From JAAZLS01 sp964585925 (GTDB lineage Bacteria > Bacillota > Dethiobacteria > DTU022), in the NCBI GenBank assembly GCA_964585925.1, contig CAZPFS010000007.1, positions 3,523-67,522 on the forward strand: a stretch of DNA of 64,000 nucleotides. Reading direction: 5' to 3'. Each line of letters starts with the position of its first letter. Position 1 is the stretch's first letter. The notes below the pieces were generated by a model. It made no database searches. It saw nothing but the letters and a program-made list of their open reading frames with translations, and was not told the DNA's origin. Shown here one piece after another: positions 1-8,484 of this stretch. The position numbers and the translations under genes are program-made.

Positions 1-1
1 A

Positions 2-520
2 CGGGAGGTTTTAGAATTTATCGATTCAATTCAAGCGGAATTCCCGGATGCCACTCACCATACCTATGCCTACCGCCTGGGTTTCGGGGAAAAACAGATT
101 GATCGGAGCAGCGATGCCCGGGAACCGGCCGGTACTGCGGGCCCTCCTATGCTGCAAGAGCTCAGCAGCGCCGGAGTCACCAATGCGGTGATCGTGGTCA
201 CTCGCTATTTTGGGGGGATCAAGCTGGGTATCGGGGGGTTGACCCGGGCCTACCGGTCCTGTGCTCGGGCCTGTCTGGAAGAGGCACGGCTGGTGGAGAT
301 AAAACCCCGGGAGTTTCTCGCGGTGTCACTGGATTATGATGATCTGGGTCCGGCGGTCAGGTATATAGAAAGTTGCGAAGGAAAAATAGAAGATATGAAA
401 TATGCGGAGCGGGTTAAGGTAACTTTTTCGGTCCCGGTGGCATCGATAAAAGAGCTGATTGCCGGACTGGGAGAAGTTACTCGGGGTCGGGCTGTAATGG
501 TTGAGTTGCCCCCTCCTTGA
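2..520 (+). CDS. YigZ/IMPACT family protein, 5'-truncated
   Basis: This is the C-terminal 172 residues of a YigZ (IMPACT, UPF0029) family protein; the start lies before the window, and the frame is open from base 2. Family hallmarks are visible: DATHHTYAYRLG near the cut end, then EPAGTAGPPML, then the glycine-rich block TRYFGGIKLGIGGLTRAY. After this comes the small C-terminal domain (EARLVEIKPREF onward) found in bacterial YigZ. The family is conserved and related to the eukaryotic translation regulator IMPACT, but its bacterial function is poorly defined. An ATG at 149 is internal and is not the start, because the conserved IMPACT core begins upstream of it. Confidence 0.9.
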   Translation, partial: REVLEFIDSIQAEFPDATHHTYAYRLGFGEKQIDRSSDAREPAGTAGPPMLQELSSAGVTNAVIVVTRYFGGIKLGIGGLTRAYRSCARACLEEARLVEIKPREFLAVSLDYDDLGPAVRYIESCEGKIEDMKYAERVKVTFSVPVASIKELIAGLGEVTRGRAVMVELPPP

Positions 521-540
521 AAAATAAAGCGGGGTATGTT

Positions 541-870
541 TGTGGAAAGGGATTAATCTCCCCCGCACTTTTGGAAAAGGCGATTAAATCCCCCCCTTTG
601 GAAAAGGGATTCATGTCCCCCCCTTTGGAAAAGGGGGGCCGGGGGGGATTTGATGATACGGGTTTGAAATCCCCCGTAGTCCCCCTTTAGAAAAGGGGGA
701 CTACGGGAATGGCTTGTCCCCCCATTTGGAAAAATAATTAATTTTTTCGTCTCCTTTTGGGAAGGGATTAATTTTTCTACCTCCCTTTTGGAAAAAAGAT
801 TAATTTTTCCCCCCCCCATTTGGAACAGGGATTAATTTCCCCCCCCTTTGGAAAAGGGGGGTCGGGGGGG
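541..870. repeat. C-rich/G-rich palindromic repeat cluster
   Basis: The 370 bases between the YigZ and mnmA genes hold no gene. They are built from repeated short blocks of the type CCCCCCTTTGGAAAAGGG, alternating with GATTAATTT spacers, and end in a G-rich copy (GGTCGGGGGGGATTTGAA) just before mnmA. The C-run and G-run arms can pair as hairpins. The same family recurs at 28690-29490 and at 37407-37623. An 88-codon open frame on the minus strand here is only a translation of the repeat. Confidence 0.8.
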
Positions 871-890
871 ATTTGAACAAGGAGGCAGCA

Positions 891-1961
891 GTGATCAGGA
901 AACGGGTAATTGTGGCCATGAGCGGCGGGGTGGACAGTTCTGTAGCCGCGGCCCTGCTAAAACAGGAAAATTACGAAGTGATCGGCCTGACCCTGCAGAT
1001 GCTGGATGACTCCCCGGGGTTTTCGAACAGTACAGATCAGATCGAAAGCGCCGGAGAGGCGGCCCGATCACTGGGCATATCCCATCAGGTCCTTGATATC
1101 CGGGAAATATTTCGGGAAAAAATAATAAAGCACTTTGTAGACGAGTACCGCCGGGGGCGCACCCCCAACCCCTGTGTGATCTGCAACCGGCAGGTGAAAT
1201 TTGCCGCCCTTTGCCGGCAGGCTCGGGATTGGGGGGCGGATTATCTAGCTACCGGCCACTATGCCCGGGTGGAATACAGCGCTTCCGAAAATCGTTATCT
1301 GTTGCGCAAAGGTGTGGATAGCCGCAAAGATCAGTCATACATGCTGTTTAATCTCACCCAGGAGCAGCTTTCCCAATGCCTGTTTCCATTGGGGAATCTC
1401 AACAAATTGCAGGTGTTCAGCATGGCCCGACAGTTCAATTTTCACACGGCCGGCCAGAAGGAGAGCCAGGAAATATGCTTTGTTCCCGGCAACGATTACC
1501 GTGAATTTTTGAGCCGGCGCGGCCTGGCTTCCCTCCCCGGACCGATAATTGATCGTGATGGGCGAAGGCTGGGGACCCATCAGGGAATAACCGGCTATAC
1601 GGTCGGACAGAGGCGCGGTTTGGGGCTTTCTTCTCCGGAACCCCTGTATGTTTTGGAAATAAGGCCGGAGGACAATATCCTGGTGGTGGGAAAAAAGGAG
1701 GAACTATTCCAGGCGGCGGTAGAAGTGGAATTCTTCAACTATGTATCGGCGGGCTCACTTAAGGCCGGGCAGGACGCAAAGATCAAAATCAGGTACCGTT
1801 CACCGGAGGTTCCGGCAAGGCTGGAACAGGTTGACGGATCGGGATTTGTAAAGGCGGTGTTTGAAAATCCTCAGCCGGCGGTTACCCCCGGCCAGGCGGC
1901 GGTGTTTTATGAGGAAGATCTGGTCCTTGGGGGTGGGATCATCCGGGCGTCCCCGCATTAA
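891..1961 (+). CDS. mnmA: tRNA-specific 2-thiouridylase MnmA
   Basis: MnmA (TrmU) catalyses 2-thiolation of the wobble uridine in tRNAs for Lys, Glu and Gln, using ATP and a persulfide sulfur relay in the cytoplasm. The 356-residue protein has the ATP-pyrophosphatase P-loop SGGVDSS near residues 11-17, the tRNA-binding block RKDQSYMLFNL, and GYTVGQRRGLG. The two catalytic cysteines are Cys95 in PNPCVICNR and Cys196 in ESQEICF; both are present. I place the start at GTG 891, because AAGGAGG at 879-885 sits six bases before it. An upstream TTG at 873 would put that site inside the gene. It directly follows the repeat cluster, and no cysteine desulfurase gene is adjacent. Confidence 0.95.
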   Translation: MIRKRVIVAMSGGVDSSVAAALLKQENYEVIGLTLQMLDDSPGFSNSTDQIESAGEAARSLGISHQVLDIREIFREKIIKHFVDEYRRGRTPNPCVICNRQVKFAALCRQARDWGADYLATGHYARVEYSASENRYLLRKGVDSRKDQSYMLFNLTQEQLSQCLFPLGNLNKLQVFSMARQFNFHTAGQKESQEICFVPGNDYREFLSRRGLASLPGPIIDRDGRRLGTHQGITGYTVGQRRGLGLSSPEPLYVLEIRPEDNILVVGKKEELFQAAVEVEFFNYVSAGSLKAGQDAKIKIRYRSPEVPARLEQVDGSGFVKAVFENPQPAVTPGQAAVFYEEDLVLGGGIIRASPH

Positions 1962-2049
1962 ATATTATATATGGAGAACAGATCATTCGGATGGATTTTA
2001 AATTCATTCTGGCCGTTTGAGTACCGGGTGTGACCCTAGATGGCCTTTG

Positions 2050-2412
2050 CTATTCCTTTTTCTTTTCGTCTCTTTCATCCAGCGCTTTCTTCACAGCACG
2101 GTGGATGATTGTTTCAAGAGCCTGGGTGTTGATGTTGCTCATATCACCGGAAAAGATGGGCGGGTTTTTTGTTTCATCTTTATCCACTTTATCCTCCACA
2201 GGATGAGGGTTGTTGCAGCGGCCTAGAAGATAGTCGGTAGTAGTGTTGAAGTGCTCGGCGAGCTTCCTTAGCAAATCCTCGTTTAATCTCTTTTCGCCTT
2301 TCTCAAGCTCATAATAATATTGTGGCGTTATATTTATTGCTTCTGCCACATCTACACCAGACATGCTCTGGGAATTCCTTAATTTCTTTAAGTTGTTTTT
2401 AAAACTGTTCAC
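2050..2412 (-). CDS. XRE-family helix-turn-helix transcriptional regulator
   Basis: This 120-residue protein has an N-terminal XRE/Cro-C1 helix-turn-helix of about 60 residues (NLKKLRNSQSMSGVDVAEAI, then YYYELEKGEKR and LRKLAEHFNTTTDYLLGR). A lysine- and acid-rich tail of about 55 residues follows, which may be an oligomerisation or ligand region. It is read from GTG at 2412; an out-of-frame ATG lies five bases upstream. The 190 bases in front of it hold five related palindromes (2433-2600), the usual arrangement for an autoregulated repressor. It is divergent from the nhaC-ureABC genes, so it may control them too. Neither target nor inducer can be read from the sequence. Confidence 0.85.
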   Translation of the reverse strand: MNSFKNNLKKLRNSQSMSGVDVAEAINITPQYYYELEKGEKRLNEDLLRKLAEHFNTTTDYLLGRCNNPHPVEDKVDKDETKNPPIFSGDMSNINTQALETIIHRAVKKALDERDEKKKE

Positions 2413-2432
2413 TTCATTGTGTCATTCCTTTA

Positions 2433-2600
2433 TAAGCTATTAGCTTAAATTCAGATTATCATCATCTATTATGCAAATCAATCAGCTATTGGCTGTAATT
2501 AGGAGTAATATACAGCTATATGCTGTATACATGCGTGTATCTTCTTTGGTAACAGCTGTTGGCTTAGTTTAAAGGTTGCAAAATTAAACCAATAGCTTAA
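2433..2600. promoter_or_regulatory. Array of five palindromic operator-like sites
   Basis: Five copies of one dyad lie between the XRE gene and the urease locus. Copy 1 (2433-2447) is TAAGCTATTAGCTTA, with perfect 7-base arms around one base. Copy 2 (2482-2497) contains CAGCTATTGGCTG, copy 3 (2511-2527) is TACAGCTATATGCTGTA, copy 4 (2551-2567) is AACAGCTGTTGGCTTAG, and copy 5 (2584-2600) is TTAAACCAATAGCTTAA. Centres are near 2440, 2489, 2519, 2559 and 2592. The symmetric core, roughly WARGCTAtTRGCTTW, is typical for an XRE dimer. That the flanking XRE protein binds here is inferred. Confidence 0.65.
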
Positions 2601-2976
2601 TCTATAGTTGAGGTGAACACTCGGCAACACGGTGAATAGGTTATGCCCGCGAGAGATAACATATTCAACCCATGTGCTTCTTTCTTAAATTTAGGAAAGG
2701 GGCCTTGATTTTTCTCAGTTGCAAAAATACCCGTAATTGATCACCGACTTTGCATAAGATGCTTTTTCACGCATACACAATAGTAATTACCCCTTAAACT
2801 GGGGCAACTGATCAAATAAACAGGATTCTACATGCCCGAAAATTTACATACGCAAGGATTGTCCCCTAATTGAAAATATTGGTTTCAAGTAACGTATGTG
2901 AGGTGATTATCAAAGAATCGAAACCCAATATACAACCGTAACCAATACTAAACCACAAAGGAGGCGTATAAGGTAA
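2601..2976. other. Intergenic leader of the nhaC-ure genes
   Basis: About 375 bases without a convincing gene. An inverted repeat pairs ACATACG (2846-2852) with CGTATGT (2893-2899) across a 40-base loop, just upstream of AGGTGA (2901-2906). A good ribosome site AAAGGAGGCG precedes the nhaC start. No strong sigma-A promoter was recognised; a weak TTGCAT near 2750 lacks a good -10 partner. The sequence is AT-richer than the neighbouring genes. Confidence 0.5.
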
Positions 2977-4344
2977 ATGGATCATTATGGGATTGTAAGC
3001 CTAATTCCGGCACTAAGTGTGATAATTATTGCCATTATTTCCCGGCGTACTTTTGAGTCTCTGCTGTTCGGAGCGGTTATCGGGTTTATAATTCTTGAAA
3101 AGTGGAACTTTTTCCCTGCCTTTCTAGATGCTGTATATAAAGTTATGGGTGAGGCAGATACAGCCTGGTTGATACTGGTCTGTGGGCTATTTGGCAGCCT
3201 GATTGCGCTGGTAGAAAAATCGGGGGGCGCCAAAGGATTTTCTGCATTGGCTCTGAAATACACAAGAAGCAGAAAAGCGTCAATGTTTTACACTTGGATT
3301 TTAGGCATTATTATTTTTGCTGATGATTACCTCAATGCTCTGGCGGTTGGTGCGGCCATGAGGAAGGTAACCGATGCTTTCAAGGTTTCCCGGGAGATGC
3401 TTGCCTACATCATCAACTCAACAGGGACGGTTGTCTGTGTATTGATCCCTTTTTCCACCTGGTCCGCATTTATTGCCGGACAGCTGGAAGCAAACGGGGT
3501 AACTGTGCACGGTACGGGGACAGGAGCCTATATAACCAGCATACCATATAACCTTTATGCCTGGTGCGCAGTTCTAATAGTACCACTGATCATTATAAAG
3601 GTTATGCCACTTTACGGCCCGTTAAAGCAGGCCGAGATGAGAGCTATCAGTACAGGCAATGTTTTCCCCGCCAGCATGAAAGAAAAGGCACAGAAGATAG
3701 AGGAGGCCGAGGAAGCGCTGACTGTTAAGCCCAGGGTTTTCAATTTTCTGCTTCCCATGATCGGCTTGGCGGTAATAACAATTTATACCATGGATATGTT
3801 GGTGGGGGTAATCATCGCAATCTTCCTCTGTGCGGTGATTTATTTCCCTCAAAAGTTGATGACTTTTGGTGAATTTTGGGACGCTTTCATGGATGGGCTG
3901 AAAGACATGATCCCGGTGCTGTCACTGGTGGTGGCCTCTTTCTTTCTGCGCGAGGCCAATGATGCTCTGGGATTAACCCCTTTTGTAATCGAAACTGTTA
4001 AACCTATTATGAGTGGGACTCTCCTCCCAGTAGTTACTTTTCTCACTATGGGGGCGATTGCATTTGCTACCGGAACATTCTGGGGTCTTATTGCCATTGC
4101 CCTGCCCATTATTATCCCTTTGGCGGAAGCGATGGGGGTTAATGTGTTCCTGGCTATTGGTGCTGTAACCTCGGCCGCCGCCCTGGGCAGTCATGCCTGT
4201 TTCTATGGTGATGCACCCACATTGACCTGTTCTTCTTCCCAGATAACCAATATTGATTATGCCAGGACTTCTTTACCTATGATTATTACCCCCGTGGTTC
4301 TCGCCTCTATCCTGTTCATCGTGTTAGGGTTTACTATGAGTTAA
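2977..4344 (+). CDS. NhaC-family Na+/H+ antiporter-like membrane protein
   Basis: A 455-residue polytopic protein of the NhaC family (ion transporter superfamily, PF03553 type). At least ten hydrophobic segments are visible, starting with GIVSLIPALSVIIIAII. Conserved features include the acidic segment IIFADDYLNALAVG near residue 115, STGTVVCVLIPFSTW, and a C-terminal LGSHACFYGDAPTLTCSSS that resembles the ligand-binding repeat of the family. Members exchange Na+ for H+, and some swap organic substrates. ureABC follow after a 99-base gap on the same strand, so it may be co-transcribed. The partner role is inferred: pH or ion balance during ammonia production, or uptake of the substrate of the urease-like enzyme. 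Confidence 0.85.
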   Translation: MDHYGIVSLIPALSVIIIAIISRRTFESLLFGAVIGFIILEKWNFFPAFLDAVYKVMGEADTAWLILVCGLFGSLIALVEKSGGAKGFSALALKYTRSRKASMFYTWILGIIIFADDYLNALAVGAAMRKVTDAFKVSREMLAYIINSTGTVVCVLIPFSTWSAFIAGQLEANGVTVHGTGTGAYITSIPYNLYAWCAVLIVPLIIIKVMPLYGPLKQAEMRAISTGNVFPASMKEKAQKIEEAEEALTVKPRVFNFLLPMIGLAVITIYTMDMLVGVIIAIFLCAVIYFPQKLMTFGEFWDAFMDGLKDMIPVLSLVVASFFLREANDALGLTPFVIETVKPIMSGTLLPVVTFLTMGAIAFATGTFWGLIAIALPIIIPLAEAMGVNVFLAIGAVTSAAALGSHACFYGDAPTLTCSSSQITNIDYARTSLPMIITPVVLASILFIVLGFTMS

Positions 4345-4443
4345 GGGCAAGCCCCGTGGTTTACCGGTTTCCAAGGGACAAAATCAAAGGTTGATATTTA
4401 GTTACCATCAACAAAATAACGGTTTGAAAGGGGTGATCTTCAG

Positions 4444-4746
4444 GTGCGTCTTACACCCAAGGAGTTGGATCGCCTGACCATTTTTACAGTTGCGGAGATG
4501 GCCCGCCGCCGAAAAAACAAGGGTATGAAACTCAATTACCCAGAAGCGGTCGGACTGATCACCGATGAGGTTATGGAACAGGCCAGGGCAGGCATGCCCT
4601 ATGGACAGGTGCTGGAATATGCTGGCGGCATATTAACCGGGGATGATCTGATGGACGGCGTGGCGGATTTAATTAACGAGATCTTAATTGAAGCGCGGTT
4701 TGAAGACGGCACCAAACTAATCGTGATCGAAAAACCGATCAAGTAA
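4444..4746 (+). CDS. ureA: Urease subunit gamma
   Basis: UreA, 100 residues, the usual size for a separate gamma subunit. It opens with the conserved MRLTPKELDRL and has LNYPEAVGLITDEVMEQAR, the GILTGDDLMDGV segment and a C-terminal FEDGTKLIVIEKPI. It packs with UreB and UreC in the (UreABC)3 assembly and has no catalytic residues itself. The start is GTG 4444, eight bases after AAAGGGGTGA. UreB follows after a 13-base gap, so this is an operon. Confidence 0.93.
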   Translation: MRLTPKELDRLTIFTVAEMARRRKNKGMKLNYPEAVGLITDEVMEQARAGMPYGQVLEYAGGILTGDDLMDGVADLINEILIEARFEDGTKLIVIEKPIK

Positions 4747-4759
4747 AGGAGGGATGGCC

Positions 4760-5143
4760 TTGATACCTGGGGAGATAATGTTTGCCGATGGCGAGATAGT
4801 GTTTAACGAAGGGCTCCCAATTCGGGAAGTTGAAGTCACAAATAATGCCTATTACACCATTGCGGTCAGTTCCCACTATCCTTTTTTCGAAGTAAACAGG
4901 GCGCTTTCGTTCGATAGGGGGAAGGCTTGGGGAATGAGGTTGAATATTCCCACCGGTGGTTGGGTTTATTTTGAACCGCAACAAAGCAAAAAGGTGGAAC
5001 TCGTACCCTATGCCGGTGGCCGTATAGTGTACGGGAACCTGGCAGAGGGGCCCTGCCCTCTGGATTCAGAAAGCCAGAAAAAGAGAGCGCTTGAGAAAGC
5101 CGGACAACAGGGTTATCTGAATGGAGGTGAACCGGGTTGTTAA
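4760..5143 (+). CDS. ureB: Urease subunit beta
   Basis: UreB, 127 residues. I choose TTG 4760, giving MIPGE, the canonical N-terminus of the family, seven bases after AAGGAGG (4746-4752). The ATG at 4754 lies one base after that site and is unlikely. Conserved blocks include VSSHYPFFEVNRAL (family VGSHYHFFEVN), FDRGKAWGMRLNIP and FEPQQSKKVELVPYAGG. The tail after about residue 100 is longer than in typical beta subunits (GPCPLDSESQKKRALEKAGQ onward). It overlaps the ureC start by seven bases. Confidence 0.92.
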   Translation: MIPGEIMFADGEIVFNEGLPIREVEVTNNAYYTIAVSSHYPFFEVNRALSFDRGKAWGMRLNIPTGGWVYFEPQQSKKVELVPYAGGRIVYGNLAEGPCPLDSESQKKRALEKAGQQGYLNGGEPGC

Positions 5144-6828
5144 AATTGTCGAGGGAAGATTATGCCAGACGTTTTGGGCCCACCAAAGGCGATCGTATCC
5201 GGTTGGCCGATACCTCCCTGGTGTTAAGGGTTGAGGAGGATCTGAATACTTACGGTCAGGAGCCCCAAATCGGAATGGGCCGGAACATACGTGACTGCCT
5301 AATGGCCAGCGGAAGGACAAGAAATGATGCTGCCGTGGATGTGTTGGTAACCAATGTAGTTATTTTAGATCCGGTGCTGGGGGTAATTAAAGGGAATATT
5401 GGCATTAAGGATGGAATGATTGCCGGCATAGGCGATGCCGGCAATCCGGACATCAAAGATAATGTGGATCTGGTTATCGGTCCCAACACCGGTGTTATAT
5501 ATGGCGAGGGGCTGATTGCCACCCCGGGAGGCCTGGATGTTCATATTCATTTTGAAACTCCGCGCATGATGGAGACGGCCATGGCCTCCGGGATTACCAC
5601 TTTGATCGGCGGTGCCGGGGCCGGGATATGGGATATATCTTTCAATCCTCGCTACTATGTCCACAAGATGCTGGAGGCGTTTGAATCGCTTCCCGTTAAT
5701 GTGGGCTTTCTAGGGAGGGGATCGAGCAACAGGGAGGCGGTGTGGCACAATCTGGCTGCCGGGGCTTGCGGAATAAAGATTCACGAGGATACCGGCGCTG
5801 ATCCAAAGGTTATTGACCAGTGCCTCAGAATTGCGGACGAGGCCGATGTGCAAGTCTGCATTCATACCGATACTATGAATGAAAGCGGCTGGGTGAATGA
5901 TACCATTGAAGCCATTGCCGGGCGGACAATACATGCTTATCACGTGGAGGGAACGGGTGGAGGGCATGCCCCGCATTGTCTGCACGTGGTATCGGAACCC
6001 AATATTTTGACCTCTTCCACCAACCCGACCTTGCCCTATACGGTGAATACGGCTGCGGAACATTTAAGGATGATCATGCTGATTCACCTCATGCTTCCCG
6101 ATTTTCCGGAGGATGTGCGGGCAGCCAACTCGCGGGTACGGCCGGCCACTATGGCGGCAGAAAGTTATTTGCATCATATAGGAGCCATTTCGATGATTGG
6201 TTCCGATTCGCAGGGTATGGGCAGGATCGGTGAAAGCATTCTCCGGATGTGGCAAACTGCCGATGTTATGAAAAAAATGTTCGGCAATCCCCTGGATAAG
6301 GAGGGCGACGATAATCGTTTGATCTTACGCTACCTGGCCAAATACACTATAAACCCTGCCATTGCCCACGGTATATCCGATTATGTGGGTTCGCTGGAAC
6401 CGGGAAAAATTGCGGATATAGTTCTCTGGGATCCTGCATTTTTTGGAGTAAAACCGGTGGATGTGATCAAAAGGGGTATCGGGTGTCTCTCTCCGGTAGG
6501 GGACGGCAATGCCAGCGTGTTGCAGGCTGAGCCGGTGTTTTACGGCTATAATTGGGGATACCTGCCTTCTCTAGCATCAAGGCTTGGCTTGACCTTTGTT
6601 TCGGAGGAGGCACTGTCTGAAAGGGGGTGCCTGCCGCCACATCGTAAAAGAGATTATGTACCAGTGAAGAATACCAGGGCCATTTCCCGCCACAGCATGT
6701 GGCACAATACGCTGGCCCCTGGAATTAGGGTTGGTGATGATGGGAAAGAAGTTTGGGTAGACGGCAAAGCGGTGAAGGTGAAGCCGACCGAAAAGGTGCC
6801 CATGAACAAGCTTTATTTTCTAGGTTAA
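5137..6828 (+). CDS. ureC: Urease subunit alpha, divergent
   Basis: The 563-residue catalytic subunit, an amidohydrolase with a two-metal centre. Metal ligands are in place: HIH at His136/His138, the carbamylated lysine Lys214 in GIKIHED, His in CIHTDTMNESG, His in GGGHAPH and Asp in GSDSQGMGR. The flap base histidine aligns with LIHLMLPD. Departures from standard ureases: the flap cysteine (CHH) is replaced by isoleucine, the residue after KIHED is Thr instead of Trp, and the loop after TTLIGG (usually GTGPAAGT) is shortened to GAGAGIWD. Start is TTG 5137 after GGAGGTG. No ureD, E, F or G lies here, which is odd for a nickel urease. It may hydrolyse urea or a related amide. Confidence 0.88.
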   Translation: MLKLSREDYARRFGPTKGDRIRLADTSLVLRVEEDLNTYGQEPQIGMGRNIRDCLMASGRTRNDAAVDVLVTNVVILDPVLGVIKGNIGIKDGMIAGIGDAGNPDIKDNVDLVIGPNTGVIYGEGLIATPGGLDVHIHFETPRMMETAMASGITTLIGGAGAGIWDISFNPRYYVHKMLEAFESLPVNVGFLGRGSSNREAVWHNLAAGACGIKIHEDTGADPKVIDQCLRIADEADVQVCIHTDTMNESGWVNDTIEAIAGRTIHAYHVEGTGGGHAPHCLHVVSEPNILTSSTNPTLPYTVNTAAEHLRMIMLIHLMLPDFPEDVRAANSRVRPATMAAESYLHHIGAISMIGSDSQGMGRIGESILRMWQTADVMKKMFGNPLDKEGDDNRLILRYLAKYTINPAIAHGISDYVGSLEPGKIADIVLWDPAFFGVKPVDVIKRGIGCLSPVGDGNASVLQAEPVFYGYNWGYLPSLASRLGLTFVSEEALSERGCLPPHRKRDYVPVKNTRAISRHSMWHNTLAPGIRVGDDGKEVWVDGKAVKVKPTEKVPMNKLYFLG

Positions 6829-6879
6829 TTGATCTTCGGATAACCCTCACGGACAGTTCAGGGCTAAATGTTGTTGTAA

Positions 6880-6915
6880 GGGGGCCGTTCCAAAGATCAG
6901 TAAAGGACGGCCCCC
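6880..6915 (+). terminator. Hairpin after ureC
   Basis: GGGGGCCGT (6880-6888) pairs with ACGGCCCCC (6907-6915) around a loop of 18 bases, 50 bases after the ureC stop. Only a weak T-rich stretch (CTCTTTATGCTAT) follows. It is the likely end of the urease transcript, though not a textbook intrinsic terminator. Confidence 0.5.
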
Positions 6916-7034
6916 ACAGCCTCTTTATGCTATATAATAATGAGTAAAGCCTCTGAGCAGAATTTTAAGGTATTATTTTATTCCAGGCGGGGTATAATAA
7001 TCGTTATCATATACCGGGAATCCAGGTGTTGGAA

Positions 7035-7223
7035 ATGCAATGTCCCATCTGCCATACCATTGATATCGGCAAGGTTGGAACCAACCAGTATTATTGCTGG
7101 CACTGTCTGTTGGAGTTTCGATTGTTGCCGTGTCAGAAGACGAGGATGTTTTATGTGGAGGCCGACGGTTCTCTAATTCCGGTGGCTTCGAAGCAGAAAC
7201 AGGTTCAGGATTTCCGGTTCTAA
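7035..7223 (+). CDS. Small zinc-ribbon protein
   Basis: A 62-residue protein with two cysteine pairs, CPICH near the N-terminus and CWHC about 20 residues later, consistent with a four-cysteine zinc ribbon (MQCPICHTIDIGKVG, then YYCWHCLLEF). A single further Cys (LPCQK) follows, then a polar tail. I choose ATG 7035, six bases after AGGTG; a GTG at 7026 is the alternative. It sits alone, 95 bases ahead of the AI-2E permease gene. Function is unknown. Confidence 0.6.
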   Translation: MQCPICHTIDIGKVGTNQYYCWHCLLEFRLLPCQKTRMFYVEADGSLIPVASKQKQVQDFRF

Positions 7224-7318
7224 AATAGTTTTCCGGATAATAGGTAATAATAGTCAAGGCGAATTGATTGGGGTGAAGTAGGCCCCTTGATATCAAGCCC
7301 AGGGGAGGATACCTGTCA

Positions 7319-8374
7319 GTGATCAGGAGGCTGGCTCGGATGTCCCGCTGGCAGCAAATTGGAGCAGTCGCCGTTTTGGGCGTGCTCCTTTTATTATTTC
7401 TGAGCTGGTTGTACCGCAGTTGGGGCTCCGTGTTGATGATCCTGACCCCATTTGCGGTTTCGCTGGTTCTGGCCTATCTGTTAAGCCCGGTGGTCTTGTT
7501 TCTGGAACAGCGGCGAATTTCCAGAACGCTGGCCATAACAGTGATCTATCTGGTGTTTGCCATTTTCGTGTTTGTGGCTTGGGTAAAGGTAGTGCCCCTT
7601 CTGATGGAGGAACTTCAGGAACTTGCGGATGAGATCCCCGAATATTTGCAACAGCTTCACGACTCGATCAATCATTTTCAGGACGATTACCGGCGGTTTA
7701 ACCTCCCCGCAAATATCCGGGATATGTTGGACAAAAACATTGACGGAATCGGGGAAGCCGCCGTTGACCGCTTGGAGCGTCTGTACCAATCTGTTTTTGA
7801 GGTCATCAGCGGCACCTTGCTGATGCTGCTGGTGCCGGTGCTGACCTACTATTTTCTCCGAGACGAGCGTTATTTGAAGCGGTCCCTGATCCGTCTGGTG
7901 CCCGGGAAACACCGGCCGCGTTTTTTGGCCATGGCCGGTGATATAAACCGTTCTCTGGGCGCATTTTTGCGCGGTTCCCTGCTGGTGAGCCTGGCGGTAG
8001 GGCTGGCGTCCTATATCAGTTTTTTGATCATTAACCTTAATTTCCCTCTGCTATTGGCGGCCATTGCCGGCATAACCAATCTGGTGCCCATAGCGGGCCC
8101 GGTTATTGGAGCCCTGCCGGCTCTGCTTATAGCCCTGTTGCAATCGCCGTTTCAGGCGCTGAAGGTGTTGATCATAATTGTTGCCGTACAGCAGGCGGAG
8201 TCCCAGCTGATATATCCGATGATCATCGGCAAGAGCACCGGTTTTCATCCTCTGGCCATTATTTTTGCCTTGCTGCTGGCCGGAAAGTTTTTCGGTGTGG
8301 TGGGGCTGATCCTGGTGCTGCCGGCCGCGATCGTGATCCGGACCTTTGTCCAACATTTTTTACAGCCCCGGTAA
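7319..8374 (+). CDS. AI-2E family transporter (permease)
   Basis: A 351-residue membrane protein of the AI-2 exporter/PerM superfamily (UPF0118, PF01594). Two N-terminal membrane segments (VAVLGVLLLLFLSWLY, SVLMILTPFAVSLVLAYLL) and a third are followed by a soluble helical region of about 80 residues (LQELADEIPEYLQQLHD). Four or five more segments come after it, with the conserved NLVPIAGPVIGALPA and a final LILVLPAAIVI. Family members export small molecules or ions; some are Na+/H+ antiporters, so the substrate cannot be assigned. It is a usual upstream neighbour of alaS in Clostridia. Start GTG 7319 follows GGGGAGGA. Confidence 0.88.
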   Translation: MIRRLARMSRWQQIGAVAVLGVLLLLFLSWLYRSWGSVLMILTPFAVSLVLAYLLSPVVLFLEQRRISRTLAITVIYLVFAIFVFVAWVKVVPLLMEELQELADEIPEYLQQLHDSINHFQDDYRRFNLPANIRDMLDKNIDGIGEAAVDRLERLYQSVFEVISGTLLMLLVPVLTYYFLRDERYLKRSLIRLVPGKHRPRFLAMAGDINRSLGAFLRGSLLVSLAVGLASYISFLIINLNFPLLLAAIAGITNLVPIAGPVIGALPALLIALLQSPFQALKVLIIIVAVQQAESQLIYPMIIGKSTGFHPLAIIFALLLAGKFFGVVGLILVLPAAIVIRTFVQHFLQPR

Positions 8375-8425
8375 GGCTGTCGGGTCTGTTGAGGCGGCTT
8401 ATGTTTACCGTTTGTGCTCCATTCA

Positions 8426-8455
8426 TTGACATTTAATCCTTCCAAAAGATATAAT
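8426..8455 (+). promoter_or_regulatory. Sigma-A promoter of alaS
   Basis: A perfect -35 TTGACA (8426-8431) and a perfect -10 TATAAT (8450-8455) are separated by 18 bases, 30 bases before the alaS start at 8485. Transcription would start near 8462, leaving a short leader. There is no room for a T-box. Confidence 0.85.
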
Positions 8456-8484
8456 TGTAATCGATTATGGCAGGAGGCGCCGCA

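Noticed and set aside
553..819. 88-codon minus-strand frame in the repeat cluster
   Set aside because: Pure repeat translation; no start signal.
8375..8484. T-box leader upstream of alaS
   Set aside because: The promoter lies only about 30-60 bases before the start, leaving no room, and no T-box sequence is present.
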